A DNA stretch of 64,000 bases from Bacteroidota bacterium. GTDB lineage: Bacteria; Bacteroidota; Bacteroidia; Bacteroidales; JAGNHN01. The stretch's first letter is position 1; each line of letters begins with the position of its first letter. A program made the position numbers and the translations under genes. The DNA is taken from contig JAKLHK010000011.1 of NCBI GenBank assembly GCA_022710185.1, forward strand, positions 1 through 64,000. The letters run 5' to 3'. The notes beneath the pieces are model-generated. The model made no database searches, was not told the origin of the DNA, and saw only the letters and a program-made list of their open reading frames with translations. Positions 1 to 8,748 of this stretch are shown here, in pieces.

Positions 1-23
1 TGCAATTTTCCACTTTCCATGAT

Positions 24-150
<127 letters not shown>

Positions 151-156
151 CCGCCA

Positions 157-750
157 CTAATTAAACTCATTCTCCACGCTCAGGTAGCCCGGGTAATCCA
201 GGGTCTGGTTCCCCACGACGATGCTGGGCTTGGCCTTCAGAGTGATACGGGTAGGCTGGTTACCAAGGCCGGCCAGGTTGAATCCGAAGTTGAGGATGGC
301 GTCCTTCGATTTGCCGGAGAGCGCCTTGTTGAGGTCGACGGATATCCTGAGGGGTAGCGTAGCCACCCCCCCGTTGGCAGGTACATTCACGCGGTTCTGA
401 TTCACCCCGCTCACCATCTCGATACCGTCGATCAGCAGTATCCACTCCAGCTTGTTCATCGAAGCCTGGGCGGCATTGGGGTTCTTCACCTGAACGTTGA
501 GGGTGAGACTGAGCGGCAAGGTGCCGGTGGCGAAGGCCGAGGTGACCCTTGCGGCATCGGTAAAGGTGAGGTCAGACAGCTTTTTCTTCTGTTGGACATC
601 GACCCCAGCCAGGCTGAGGTTTTCTACGGTGCTCAGCCGGAACTGGCATTTGGTGAAGGCCGCCATTTCGGCCACCTGCTGCAGGACGTCGCAAGAGGTG
701 AGCCAAATCATGCCGGCGATGAGGGCCAGGGAGAGGGATTTTTTATACAT
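157..750 (-). CDS. LEA14-like (WHy-type) lipoprotein
   Basis: The protein is 197 aa with a short N-terminal hydrophobic signal ending in a lipobox-like LTSC, so it is probably a lipoprotein. The rest is beta-rich. A central stretch with LSLTLNVQVKNPN followed by a later beta segment resembles LEA-2/WHy domains, which in bacteria are found as periplasmic lipoproteins of unknown role. The gene starts 9 bp after the trpS stop on the same strand and is probably co-transcribed with it. The family assignment rests on the N-P-N motif and strand pattern only. Confidence 0.75.
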   Translation of the reverse strand: MYKKSLSLALIAGMIWLTSCDVLQQVAEMAAFTKCQFRLSTVENLSLAGVDVQQKKKLSDLTFTDAARVTSAFATGTLPLSLTLNVQVKNPNAAQASMNKLEWILLIDGIEMVSGVNQNRVNVPANGGVATLPLRISVDLNKALSGKSKDAILNFGFNLAGLGNQPTRITLKAKPSIVVGNQTLDYPGYLSVENEFN

Positions 751-759
751 GATCTGGGT

Positions 760-1788
760 TTATCCGTTGATCCTTCCATAGTTATGCATCCCGCTGCGTT
801 CACGCACCTCGCGCATCACCTGGGAAGCGATGGCGCGGGCCTTGTCGGCCATTTCGATCTCCAAACGCTGGATATAGTCGCGATTGGAAACAATTTCCGT
901 GCGCTTTACCCGAAAACCGGAGATCAGCTCCACCAGGGCATCAGCAACGCTTTCCTTGAGGTCCTTATAGCGTAACCCGCCCTGATGGTATTGTTCGGTG
1001 AAAAAGGCCATGGCCTCCAGCTTACCGCAAGCTTTCAGTATCTCGATGAGGTTGGCCACCCCCGGGCTCATCCCCTCCGCAGGTTGCCCACTGTCGGTAA
1101 CGGCACTCATTACTTTCTTGCGAACAACATCTTCCTCTTCGAACAGCGCGATAAAGTGTTTGGGACCCAGGCTCTTGCTCATCTTCTTTGTGGGATCGGC
1201 AAGGGAGAGGAGCTTGGGCAGGTCGGTAAACAGGGGCTGGGGCGGAACAAAGTATTCGCCGTACTGGAAATTAAAGCGCTCCGCGATATTGCGCGACAGC
1301 TCCAGGTGCTGTTCCTGGTCTTTGCCCACAGGCACAAACTCGGCCTTATACACCAGAATATCTGCGGCCTGCAAAATCGGGTAGTTGAATAGCCCGGCAG
1401 AAATCAGGGCGTCTTTATCCCCAGCCCTTAGCTGATCGGTCTTGTCCTTGAACTGGGTCATGCGGGTGAGCTCGCCATAGGAGGTAACACAATTGAACAC
1501 CCAGGCTAATTCCATATGCTCAGGCACCATGGACTGGATGAAGACGATGCTGCGCTGGGGATCCACTCCGCAGGCCAGCAGGTCGATGAGCATTTCACGG
1601 GTGTTGTGGAACAGTTGCTCCGGCTGGTAGGGTATGGTCATGGCGTGGAGGTCCACCACGCTGTATATGCATTCGTACTGGTCCTGCAGCTTCACCCAGT
1701 TCTGCACCGCACCGAAGTAGTTGCCGATGTGCATGACACTGGTGGGCTGTATGCCGGAGAAGACGCGCTTGCGATCCTGAATGTTCAT
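760..1788 (-). CDS. trpS: Tryptophanyl-tRNA synthetase
   Basis: This class I aminoacyl-tRNA synthetase charges tRNA-Trp in the cytoplasm. The HIGH-type signature is MHIGN near residues 19-23 and the KMSKS loop is at about 202-206, preceded by a lysine. The length of 342 aa matches bacterial TrpS. I start at the internal ATG (MNIQDRK) because homologues begin shortly before RVFSGIQPT. A frame-open ATG 30 bp upstream would add ten unconserved residues. A TATCTTTG -7-type element lies at 1816-1823 on this strand. The lipoprotein gene at 157-750 follows directly. Confidence 0.96.
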   Translation of the reverse strand: MNIQDRKRVFSGIQPTSVMHIGNYFGAVQNWVKLQDQYECIYSVVDLHAMTIPYQPEQLFHNTREMLIDLLACGVDPQRSIVFIQSMVPEHMELAWVFNCVTSYGELTRMTQFKDKTDQLRAGDKDALISAGLFNYPILQAADILVYKAEFVPVGKDQEQHLELSRNIAERFNFQYGEYFVPPQPLFTDLPKLLSLADPTKKMSKSLGPKHFIALFEEEDVVRKKVMSAVTDSGQPAEGMSPGVANLIEILKACGKLEAMAFFTEQYHQGGLRYKDLKESVADALVELISGFRVKRTEIVSNRDYIQRLEIEMADKARAIASQVMREVRERSGMHNYGRING

Positions 1789-1815
1789 GGGATTGATAGC
1801 TGAAGATTGTCTGTC

Positions 1816-1823
1816 CAAAGATA
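1816..1823 (-). promoter_or_regulatory. Putative -7 element of trpS
   Basis: On the minus strand this reads TATCTTTG, matching the Bacteroidota TAnnTTTG consensus, 28 bp before the trpS start codon. I see no TTG at the expected -33 distance. Confidence 0.4.
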
Positions 1824-1923
1824 GTCAAACCCTGCGGCATTGATGAGCACGCCCGTTCATCAGCCAACAGCACAATTAACGTAAACACAACAATTACATC
1901 ACATAGAATTAATGTTGCCGGGA

Positions 1924-1931
1924 TAGCTTTG
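1924..1931 (+). promoter_or_regulatory. Putative -7 element of the TonB receptor
   Basis: TAGCTTTG matches TAnnTTTG, 27 bp before the ATG at 1958. No clear -33 TTG is found at 17-20 bp upstream, so it may need an activator or be fortuitous. Confidence 0.4.
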
Positions 1932-1957
1932 GCACACCAACCTCAACCCAGATCCAC

Positions 1958-4735
1958 ATGAAGAATCTGTTACGAATTGCCTTGAGCTTGCTTGGCATCA
2001 TGCTCTCATTGAGCACATTGCTTGCACAATCCGGAACCATCAGGGGCCGAATCGTCGGCACCGACCACCTCCCCCTTCCCGGGGCGCAGGTGTACATTCC
2101 CACCTTGGGCAAAGGGGCTGTATCCGACATCAACGGCAACTATTTCCTCCTTAATCTGAAGGAAGGGAGCTATGAGCTCAAGGTGTCCTATATTGGGTAT
2201 GAGGAAGTGAAGCAGACTGTCTCGCTTCAGGCTTCCCAGACCCTCATCGCCAATTTCGAGCTCAAGCCGGGTCTTGACATTGAAGGCGTGGTGGTGACAG
2301 CCAGTCTGCAGGGGCAAAGCAAGGCCTTGAACCAACAGAAAAACAACCCCAATATAACTAATGTGATCTCCTCCGATCAGGTGGGCAAGTTTCCCGATGA
2401 GAACATCGGTGACGCACTGAAGCGCATTCCTGGCATCAACGTGCAGTATGACCAGGGGGAGGCCCGCTTCGGCAATGTGCGGGGTACGGCCCCCCAGCTC
2501 AGCACGGTGATGATCAACGGGGAGCGTATCCCTTCAGCTGAGGCTGAAATCCGCACCGTTCAGCTCGACCTGGTTCCTTCGGAAATGGTCCAGAGCATAG
2601 AAGTAAGCAAAGCCGTGACCCCTGATATGGATGCCGATGCCATCGGCGGGGCCATCAACCTGGTCACGCGTTCGGCTCCCTTCGGAAGGCGCATTTCCGG
2701 CTCCCTGGGAAGCGGGTACAACTTTGTTGCCCAGAAACCCATGCTCACCGGTTCGCTGGTGCTGGCAGACCGTTTCGCTGAAGGACGCCTCGGGGTGGTG
2801 CTCAGCGCTTCCTATCATGACCACCTGATGGGCTCCGACAACTTTGAGCTGGAGTGGGCCTATGAGGATGACAACGACAATGATAAGTATGATGAAGGGG
2901 AAAAGGTTTTTGCTGATGAGATCGAATATCGGCAATATTATGTGCAGCGCATTCGGCAGAGCTATGCCGCAGCCCTCGACTTCGTGGTCAATGAGAAACA
3001 TACCCTCTATTTCAGCAGCATATACAACCACCGCAATGACTTCGAAAACCGGTATCGCCTCCGCCACAGGAAGATGAGCGAGGATGGCAGTGAAAGTGGT
3101 GAGCTGGTGCGCCAGACCAAGTTCGGGGTGGAAGACAACAAGTTTGCCCGGTTGGAAGACCAGCGTGCCATGACCTTCAGTCTGGGCGGCGATCACCTGT
3201 TCGGCAAGCTGAGGGCCCAGTGGTCCGCCAGCTATGCCAAGGCTTCGGAGGAGCGTCCAAACGAGCGTTACCTGGCCTTCGTGGTCGGGGACGCCCCTAC
3301 GGAAACCTTTATAAGTGATCCGAAAAAGCCCTATGTCAACGTCACCGATCCCGCCATGGCCGACCTGGGTGCAGGCTGGGAACTCGACGAACTGACGGAT
3401 CAATACCAATATACTGAAGACGTGGACCGTAATGCCCGGCTCGACTTCACCCTTCCCGTGTTCGGAGGGGAGAAGTCCGGCAACCTCAGGTTTGGCGTGC
3501 GCTATCGTTCCAAGTCCAAGGAAAGGGACAACTATTTCTATGAATATTCCCCCCTGGATGAGGATGCCTTCACCACCGAAGCCTTCGCCAACCTGAAGGA
3601 AGTGACCAAGGACAATTTCCTTCCCGGCGATCAGTATGTTCTGGGGCATTTCGTTGATCCCGAGTGGTCAGGAACAGTGAATCTTGACGATGAAAGCCAG
3701 TTTGAAAAGGAACTGGTCCTGGAGGAAGAGGCCGGCGACTTCACCGCAAGTGAAGACATCACGGCTGCTTATATTTTGCTCGACCAGAACCTGGGCCGGA
3801 AGCTGAAGCTCCTGGTGGGAGGCCGTCTGGAGATGACCTCCATGGAGTACCAGGGGAATGTCTACGATGCCGACGAGGATGTGCTGACACTCAGTGACAA
3901 GAAATCGGATGACTACTCCAACTTCCTGCCGGGGGTTCACCTGCGCTACAGTCCTATGGAAAACTTCAACCTGCGCCTGGCCTGGACCAATACCATCGCC
4001 CGTCCGAACTATTTTGACCTGGTCCCATACCAGCAGATCTTCCGGGAGGATGAGGAGATGAGCATCGGCAATCCGGAACTGAAGCCGACCGAGGCCATGA
4101 ACCTCGACCTGATGGTCGAGCGTTACTTCCGCAACATCGGGGTGATCAGCGGGGGCGTGTTCCACAAGCGCATTACCGACTTCATCGTGAATGAGATCAG
4201 CGATGTGGAAGGGGGCGATTACGATGGGTTTGAACTTACCCAGCCCAAGAACGCCGGCAACGCGAATCTCACCGGCCTGGAATTCGCCTTCCAGCGCCAG
4301 CTGGACTTCCTGCCAGGTTTCCTGAAGGGGCTGGGAATCTATGCCAACTATACCTATACCCAATCGGAAGTTACGGACTTCAACCTGGGCGAACGCGATG
4401 GGGAATCCATTCCTTTACCCGGATCACCGGAGAACTCGGTCAACGCCTCCCTCTCCTATGACGTCGAGGACCTCACCATCCGGCTTTCCCTCAACTACGC
4501 CTCAGATTTCATTGATGAAGTAGGGGAAGAGGCATTCAAAGACAGGTATTACGATCAGGTCACCTATCTGGATGCCAACATCAATTACACCCTGAACGAA
4601 AAGCTCAACCTCTACGTCAACGCCAATAACCTGACCAATCAGCCCTTGCGCTATTATCAGGGGATCAGCGAGCGTACCATGCAGGCAGAGTATTACAACA
4701 TGAGGCTTGGTTTCGGAGTGAAATTCAACCTGTAA
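1958..4735 (+). CDS. TonB-dependent outer-membrane receptor
   Basis: The protein is 925 aa. A signal peptide ends near LLAQ (residue 24). A CarboxypepD_reg-like domain follows (about 25-105, SGTIRGRIVG...YEEVKQTV). Next come a plug domain (about 120-240, with VGKFPDENIGDALKRIPG and GGAINLVTR) and a C-terminal beta-barrel of about 680 residues that ends in an aromatic/hydrophobic strand (FGVKFNL). It imports a ligand across the outer membrane using TonB energy. There is no SusD partner. Instead a beta-propeller phytase lies 64 bp downstream, so inositol phosphate or released inorganic phosphate/chelated metal is a plausible cargo. The substrate is inferred from context only. Confidence 0.93.
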   Translation: MKNLLRIALSLLGIMLSLSTLLAQSGTIRGRIVGTDHLPLPGAQVYIPTLGKGAVSDINGNYFLLNLKEGSYELKVSYIGYEEVKQTVSLQASQTLIANFELKPGLDIEGVVVTASLQGQSKALNQQKNNPNITNVISSDQVGKFPDENIGDALKRIPGINVQYDQGEARFGNVRGTAPQLSTVMINGERIPSAEAEIRTVQLDLVPSEMVQSIEVSKAVTPDMDADAIGGAINLVTRSAPFGRRISGSLGSGYNFVAQKPMLTGSLVLADRFAEGRLGVVLSASYHDHLMGSDNFELEWAYEDDNDNDKYDEGEKVFADEIEYRQYYVQRIRQSYAAALDFVVNEKHTLYFSSIYNHRNDFENRYRLRHRKMSEDGSESGELVRQTKFGVEDNKFARLEDQRAMTFSLGGDHLFGKLRAQWSASYAKASEERPNERYLAFVVGDAPTETFISDPKKPYVNVTDPAMADLGAGWELDELTDQYQYTEDVDRNARLDFTLPVFGGEKSGNLRFGVRYRSKSKERDNYFYEYSPLDEDAFTTEAFANLKEVTKDNFLPGDQYVLGHFVDPEWSGTVNLDDESQFEKELVLEEEAGDFTASEDITAAYILLDQNLGRKLKLLVGGRLEMTSMEYQGNVYDADEDVLTLSDKKSDDYSNFLPGVHLRYSPMENFNLRLAWTNTIARPNYFDLVPYQQIFREDEEMSIGNPELKPTEAMNLDLMVERYFRNIGVISGGVFHKRITDFIVNEISDVEGGDYDGFELTQPKNAGNANLTGLEFAFQRQLDFLPGFLKGLGIYANYTYTQSEVTDFNLGERDGESIPLPGSPENSVNASLSYDVEDLTIRLSLNYASDFIDEVGEEAFKDRYYDQVTYLDANINYTLNEKLNLYVNANNLTNQPLRYYQGISERTMQAEYYNMRLGFGVKFNL

Positions 4736-4753
4736 GGGCAGGATCACCCCACG

Positions 4754-4783
4754 AAAGGCCCAGCCAGGCGTTGGGCCTTTTTT
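4754..4783 (+). terminator. Rho-independent terminator after the TonB receptor
   Basis: A perfect 9-bp stem, AAAGGCCCA/TGGGCCTTT, with a 9-nt loop is followed by TTT. It lies 19 bp after the receptor stop and 17 bp before the phytase ATG. The phytase therefore either relies on read-through or has its own weak promoter here. Confidence 0.85.
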
Positions 4784-4799
4784 GCTTATATTCAACCCT

Positions 4800-6008
4800 A
4801 TGAAAACGAGAACCGTATTCTACATACTGACGGCGATGTACCTGACGATCGGAGCCATCCTTCTCATTACGCAGTGTCATGGAGGTCAGATTGCCGGGGC
4901 CAGGGAAGCCCGCGAAGATGCCAAGGCGTTCCGTATGGCCAGTAAAGCACGTCTGGGGTTTGAAGCCCGGGTGACGGCCATCGCTGAGACCGATACCATG
5001 CCCAGAAATAGTGGAGATGATGCTGCAGACGATCCTGCCATCTGGGTACACCCGGAACAACCCGAACGTTCATTGATCTGGGGAACCGATAAGAAAGGAG
5101 GGTTGGCTGCCTATGATCTTACCGGTAAGCAGCTCACCTATATTGCGTCCGGATTGCCCAACAACATCGATGTAAGCTACAGTTTTCCCATAGGCAAGGA
5201 CACCATTGACCTGTTAGGGGTTTCGGACCGCCAGGTTCCTGGCATCGTGATCCGGGCCATCGATCGCAGCACAGGGGAAGCCAGGGAGTTGGAGGGGGGC
5301 AGGCTGGAGATTCCTGCAGAGCAGATGGACGAAGTGTATGGATTCTGTATGTACCATGAGTTGGCTACGCACCGCCACTACGCATTCGTAAATTCCAAGG
5401 ATGGCAACATCTTTCAGTACCTCATCAGTGCTAAGCCCGGTGCAGACGGGATAATCCTCGACCTGGTCAGGAAGCTGAAGGTTCCCTCACAACCGGAAGG
5501 GATGGTTGCGGATGGGGAGCTGGCTACCCTGTTCGTGGGGGAGGAAGGTGCAGGCATCTGGAGGTTCAGTGCGCGGCAGGAGGAGGGAACGGAGGGAAGC
5601 CTCATTCCCATGACCGGAATGGATAATCCGGAAATCCGCTACGATGTGGAGGGCCTGGCCCTTTACCTGGGTAGTCAGGGCAAAGGCTACCTCCTAGCGA
5701 GCAGCCAGGGGAACTTCAGCTATGCCCTCTTTACCAGGGAGAGCCCCTACACCTATCTGGGTTCCTTCGTGATCATGGACACACAACTGATTGACGGGGT
5801 GGAGGAGACCGACGGCCTTGACCTGATCAACCTTCCCCTTGGTCCGGACTTCCCCTCAGGCTTGCTGGTGGTGCAGGACGGGTACAATTACGATGGAAAC
5901 CGTCCGCGGCCGCAGAACTTCAAATATATTCCCTGGGAGCGGGTGAATGCAGCCTTGAAACTTCCCCTCGGAATGGATACCACCTATTCGGCCTGGATGG
6001 GCCGCTAA
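4800..6008 (+). CDS. Beta-propeller phytase (3-phytase family)
   Basis: The protein is 402 aa with an N-terminal hydrophobic export signal. A cysteine at the end of the signal (ITQC) is not a standard lipobox. Family motifs are clear: DDPAIWVHP, GTDKKGGL, NNIDVSY, EVYGFCMY, EGMVAD, and YDVEGLALY, typical of the six-bladed calcium-binding propeller that hydrolyses phytate. I chose ATG 4800. An in-frame TTG at 4782 lies inside the terminator T-run and adds six odd residues. A TonB receptor lies just upstream, an arrangement known for this enzyme family. The stop overlaps the convergent phosphoesterase gene by 4 bp. Confidence 0.9.
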   Translation: MKTRTVFYILTAMYLTIGAILLITQCHGGQIAGAREAREDAKAFRMASKARLGFEARVTAIAETDTMPRNSGDDAADDPAIWVHPEQPERSLIWGTDKKGGLAAYDLTGKQLTYIASGLPNNIDVSYSFPIGKDTIDLLGVSDRQVPGIVIRAIDRSTGEARELEGGRLEIPAEQMDEVYGFCMYHELATHRHYAFVNSKDGNIFQYLISAKPGADGIILDLVRKLKVPSQPEGMVADGELATLFVGEEGAGIWRFSARQEEGTEGSLIPMTGMDNPEIRYDVEGLALYLGSQGKGYLLASSQGNFSYALFTRESPYTYLGSFVIMDTQLIDGVEETDGLDLINLPLGPDFPSGLLVVQDGYNYDGNRPRPQNFKYIPWERVNAALKLPLGMDTTYSAWMGR

Positions 6009-6787
6009 TCAGCACTTTCGGCCTCCTCTGCAAGGTTCTGGGCTCCCTGTTCAGGGATAATGGCTTCGTAATGCAGTAAGGTCCAGTTCCCATGCTGGTC
6101 TTCCGCCAGGGCTGACATGGACTCCACCCAGTCGCCGGAATTGAGGTAGGCTATACCCTGGATGGTCTTGATCTCCGGATGGTGGATGTGCCCGCAGATG
6201 ATGCCGTCATACCGTCCTGAACGAGCGTAATCAACCATGACCGACTCAAAGTCCCCGATATAGTTCACGGCCAACTTTACGGCATGCTTCACTTTGGCCG
6301 AAAGGGATTCGTATGGAAGGCCCCTGCGACGGCGGCGTTGATTGTACCTTTTGTTGATCCACAAGAGTAGCTTGTAGCCCAGGTCGCCCAGATGGGCCAG
6401 CCAGCGGTGATCCCGGGTGACCACATCGAAAATGTCGCCATGGGTCACAAAATAGCGCTTCCCGCCCGTTTCCAGTACCATATCGCTTACGATGCGCAAG
6501 TTACCCGTCTCGAAGGGGATGATCTGATCAAGGACATCATCGTGGTTGCCTTTAACATAGGTCACCCTGGTCCCCTTTTCTTCCATCATCTTCAGTATCC
6601 TGCGGAATACCCGGGTGTCCTTCTTCTTCCAGCGTCCTCTCCGCTTGAGGTGCCATACATCAATGATATCCCCGTTCAGGATCAGGTGGTCGCAGGTATG
6701 GTTCTTCAGGAAGGCCGAAAGCTCCCTGGACTTGGCATCCACTGTCCCAAGATGTACGTCTGAAATGACCAGCGTCCGGTAATGCAT
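6005..6787 (-). CDS. LpxH-like calcineurin-type metallophosphoesterase
   Basis: The protein is 260 aa with the full metallophosphoesterase signature: DVHLG near residue 10, GDIID at about 39-43, GNHDD at about 80-84, and GHIHHPE near 200. Bacteroidota proteins of this type are annotated as UDP-2,3-diacylglucosamine hydrolases, which make lipid X in lipid A synthesis. That is the likely role, at the inner face of the cytoplasmic membrane, but substrate specificity is not visible in the sequence. It converges on the phytase gene with a 4-bp overlap of stop codons. Confidence 0.85.
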   Translation of the reverse strand: MHYRTLVISDVHLGTVDAKSRELSAFLKNHTCDHLILNGDIIDVWHLKRRGRWKKKDTRVFRRILKMMEEKGTRVTYVKGNHDDVLDQIIPFETGNLRIVSDMVLETGGKRYFVTHGDIFDVVTRDHRWLAHLGDLGYKLLLWINKRYNQRRRRRGLPYESLSAKVKHAVKLAVNYIGDFESVMVDYARSGRYDGIICGHIHHPEIKTIQGIAYLNSGDWVESMSALAEDQHGNWTLLHYEAIIPEQGAQNLAEEAESAD

Positions 6788-6835
6788 GGAAGGAATGCGT
6801 TGGCTGAACCCTTTGGTTTTCGATCCCTTAATTCT

Positions 6836-7204
6836 TCAGGTGCGGGAAGCCCGCTGCGCCGCGATCAGGAACAAGATGCCCGGCACCAGGAAAGGAAGCC
6901 CGTAGATGAGCCCACCCTGCAGGCCATAGGACCCCCCAAGGAACATGAGGTAAATGGCCAGCATGCCCCCACCCACGGTGAGGATGATGCCCCCGACCAG
7001 GTCGGAGAACCAGGCGACCACATAGCCTATGACCGTGCTGAAGATCATGAAACTTACGGAATTGGCTTCGATACGCAGCACGTCCTTCAGGTAGGAATAC
7101 CCCTGCCCGATGAAGAACACCAGGAACCAAAGGATAGCTGCCAGTCCGACGACCCTGGCAATCCAGCTCATGAGGCCAGGCCTGGAAGTGGTTGTTTCAT
7201 TCAT
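6836..7204 (-). CDS. Small four-helix membrane protein, unknown
   Basis: From the ATG at 7204 this is 122 aa with about four hydrophobic segments: WIARVVGLAAILWFLVFF, a central pair around FMIFSTVIGYVVAWF and GIILTVGGGMLAIYL, and the final GLPFLVPGILFLIA. It ends in basic residues. The in-frame ATG further upstream (7285) would add 27 residues with no membrane character and lie close to the divergent Rrf2 gene, so the internal start is preferred. I do not recognise a function. Confidence 0.7.
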   Translation of the reverse strand: MNETTTSRPGLMSWIARVVGLAAILWFLVFFIGQGYSYLKDVLRIEANSVSFMIFSTVIGYVVAWFSDLVGGIILTVGGGMLAIYLMFLGGSYGLQGGLIYGLPFLVPGILFLIAAQRASRT

Positions 7205-7299
7205 GGGCGCTGTGTTTGTTACGAAGGTATAAAATCCCTGCATCATGTCGGTGATATTGCAGGATTGTCTACATTTATGCACCAAATTACTTGATTTAG

Positions 7300-7701
7300 A
7301 TGGGGAGAGTGATCAACCTCAGCGAGGCGGGATCCATCGCGATACACAGTATGGTACTGATCGGGAAGTCGGAAGGAATGATCAACGTACATTCCATCGC
7401 CGAACAGACCGGAACATCCCGCCATCATGTGGCCAAAGTGCTGCAACGCCTGGTAAAGGAGGGCTTCCTGCGCTCCCTGCGTGGCCCCCAGGGGGGGTTC
7501 AGGCTCAACAAGGATCCGGAGAAGATCACCCTGCTGGAGATATACCAGGTGATCGAAGGGCCGCTCGAAGTGGTTCCCTGTCCCATGGAGCGCCACATCT
7601 GCCCCTTCGACAAATGCATTATGTCGAATGTGGCCGCCCGGATGACCGTGGACTTCAAGAACTACCTGGGAGGACATTCACTCGCTGATTTCATGAAATG
7701 A
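7300..7701 (+). CDS. Rrf2-family transcriptional regulator (NsrR/IscR type)
   Basis: The protein is 133 aa. An N-terminal winged helix (INVHSIAEQTGTSRHHVAKVLQRL, about 28-51) is followed by the wing GPQGGF. Three cysteines (C94, C101, C106) lie in the position where NsrR and IscR bind an Fe-S cluster. The gene stands at the head of the ferredoxin-nrfHA-porin cluster. A nitric-oxide or redox-sensing regulator of nitrite reduction is therefore the best inference. It has its own terminator, and the next gene begins 79 bp later. Confidence 0.9.
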   Translation: MGRVINLSEAGSIAIHSMVLIGKSEGMINVHSIAEQTGTSRHHVAKVLQRLVKEGFLRSLRGPQGGFRLNKDPEKITLLEIYQVIEGPLEVVPCPMERHICPFDKCIMSNVAARMTVDFKNYLGGHSLADFMK

Positions 7702-7708
7702 AAACCAT

Positions 7709-7731
7709 GAGCCGTTCGCGGCTTTTTTTTA
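7709..7731 (+). terminator. Terminator after the Rrf2 gene
   Basis: A short stem, AGCCG-TTCG-CGGCT, with a UUCG tetraloop is followed by eight T. It begins 8 bp after the Rrf2 stop. The same T-run merges into a TATTTTTG -7-type element (7730-7737) that could start the ferredoxin-nrf transcript. Confidence 0.75.
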
Positions 7732-7737
7732 TTTTTG
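7730..7737 (+). promoter_or_regulatory. Putative -7 element of the ferredoxin-nrfHA operon
   Basis: TATTTTTG matches TAnnTTTG and lies 43 bp before the TTG start of the ferredoxin gene. There is no TTG at -33, which would fit activator-dependent or Rrf2-modulated transcription. Confidence 0.35.
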
Positions 7738-7780
7738 TATTTGCGCATTTTATTACTTATTTACGTATTCTATAACTTCA

Positions 7781-8704
7781 TTGAAACGACAGATCGTAAC
7801 TATAGATGAGCGCCTCTGCGATGGATGCGGGCTATGCATTCCCAACTGCCATGAGGGCGCCCTACAGCTGATCGACGGCAAGGCGCGCCTGATCTCCGAC
7901 CTCTTCTGCGATGGCCTGGGCGCCTGCCTGGGACATTGCCCCCAGGGGGCCATCACCCTGGAAGAACGGGAAGCGGAGCCCTATGACGAGGTGCGGGTGA
8001 TGGAACTGATGATGGAAAAGGGCAATAATACGGTGGTAGCCCATCTGCAGCACCTGCTCGACCATGGGGAGGCCCTGCTGCTTGATCAGGCTGCCGGGGT
8101 GCTGAGGGAACAGCGCTATATTGTTGAAGTAGCCCCGGGGCAGGTCTCCCTGCTGCAGTACCTCCGGGCCCAGGGGGTATTGGCGGCTCAGGTGCAGCCG
8201 GCGCAAGCGAGAGAGGAGCAAGGGCATCCCGCGGCCTGCGGGTGCCAGGGATCCGCGCCGGTTGACCTGGGCGCCAGCCGCAGGACGGAGGCGGCCGTCG
8301 CCCCCACAGCCGGTGACCTGCCTTCGGAACTGCAGAACTGGCCGATACAGATGCACCTCATCAATCCTGGGGCCGGGTACTTCCAGGGAGCCGACCTCCT
8401 GGTGGCCGCCGATTGTACCGCTTTCAGCCTGGGGGCCTTCCACCGCCGGATGATGAAAGGCAAGTCCGTGGTGATTGCCTGCCCCAAACTGGATGACGGC
8501 AAGGACCGCTACCTGCAGAAGTTCGTAGCCCTCATCGACCAGGCCGGGGTGAATACCATCACCGTGGCCATGATGGAGGTGCCCTGCTGCGGCGGACTGC
8601 TGCAAATGCTTCAGATGGCCCGGGAAAGGGCCTCCCGGAAGGTTCCGCTGAAAAAGATCATCATCGGCATCCGGGGAGATATCCTGGAAGAGTCCTGGAC
8701 CTGA
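7781..8704 (+). CDS. Ferredoxin-domain protein of the nitrite/NO-stress island
   Basis: The protein is 307 aa. The first cluster motif is canonical (C13, C16, C19, C23). The second has only C43, C49 and C53, a leucine standing where the second cysteine should be. After about residue 140 come further cysteines: a CGC pair, DCTAF, ACPKLDDGKDRY and a CCGG near 268. The start is TTG, because the conserved KRQIVTID begins directly after it and no ATG is available. It lies between an Rrf2 regulator and nrfH. An electron carrier or redox partner is likely, but its exact reaction is unknown to me. Confidence 0.85.
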   Translation: MKRQIVTIDERLCDGCGLCIPNCHEGALQLIDGKARLISDLFCDGLGACLGHCPQGAITLEEREAEPYDEVRVMELMMEKGNNTVVAHLQHLLDHGEALLLDQAAGVLREQRYIVEVAPGQVSLLQYLRAQGVLAAQVQPAQAREEQGHPAACGCQGSAPVDLGASRRTEAAVAPTAGDLPSELQNWPIQMHLINPGAGYFQGADLLVAADCTAFSLGAFHRRMMKGKSVVIACPKLDDGKDRYLQKFVALIDQAGVNTITVAMMEVPCCGGLLQMLQMARERASRKVPLKKIIIGIRGDILEESWT

Positions 8705-8748
8705 ACTGACGACCAAAATTCCTGACCTCTGACCCAAATACCTCAAGT

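Noticed and set aside
2534..3649. 371-codon minus-strand frame inside the TonB receptor
   Set aside because: Opposite-strand shadow of a clear TonB receptor with no motif of its own.
1958..4735. SusC/SusD polysaccharide utilisation system
   Set aside because: No SusD-like lipoprotein or glycoside hydrolase next to this receptor, nor next to the second receptor at 51886-54288.
4782..4799. TTG start for the phytase
   Set aside because: It lies in the T-run of a strong terminator and adds six residues before a good signal peptide that begins at the ATG 4800.
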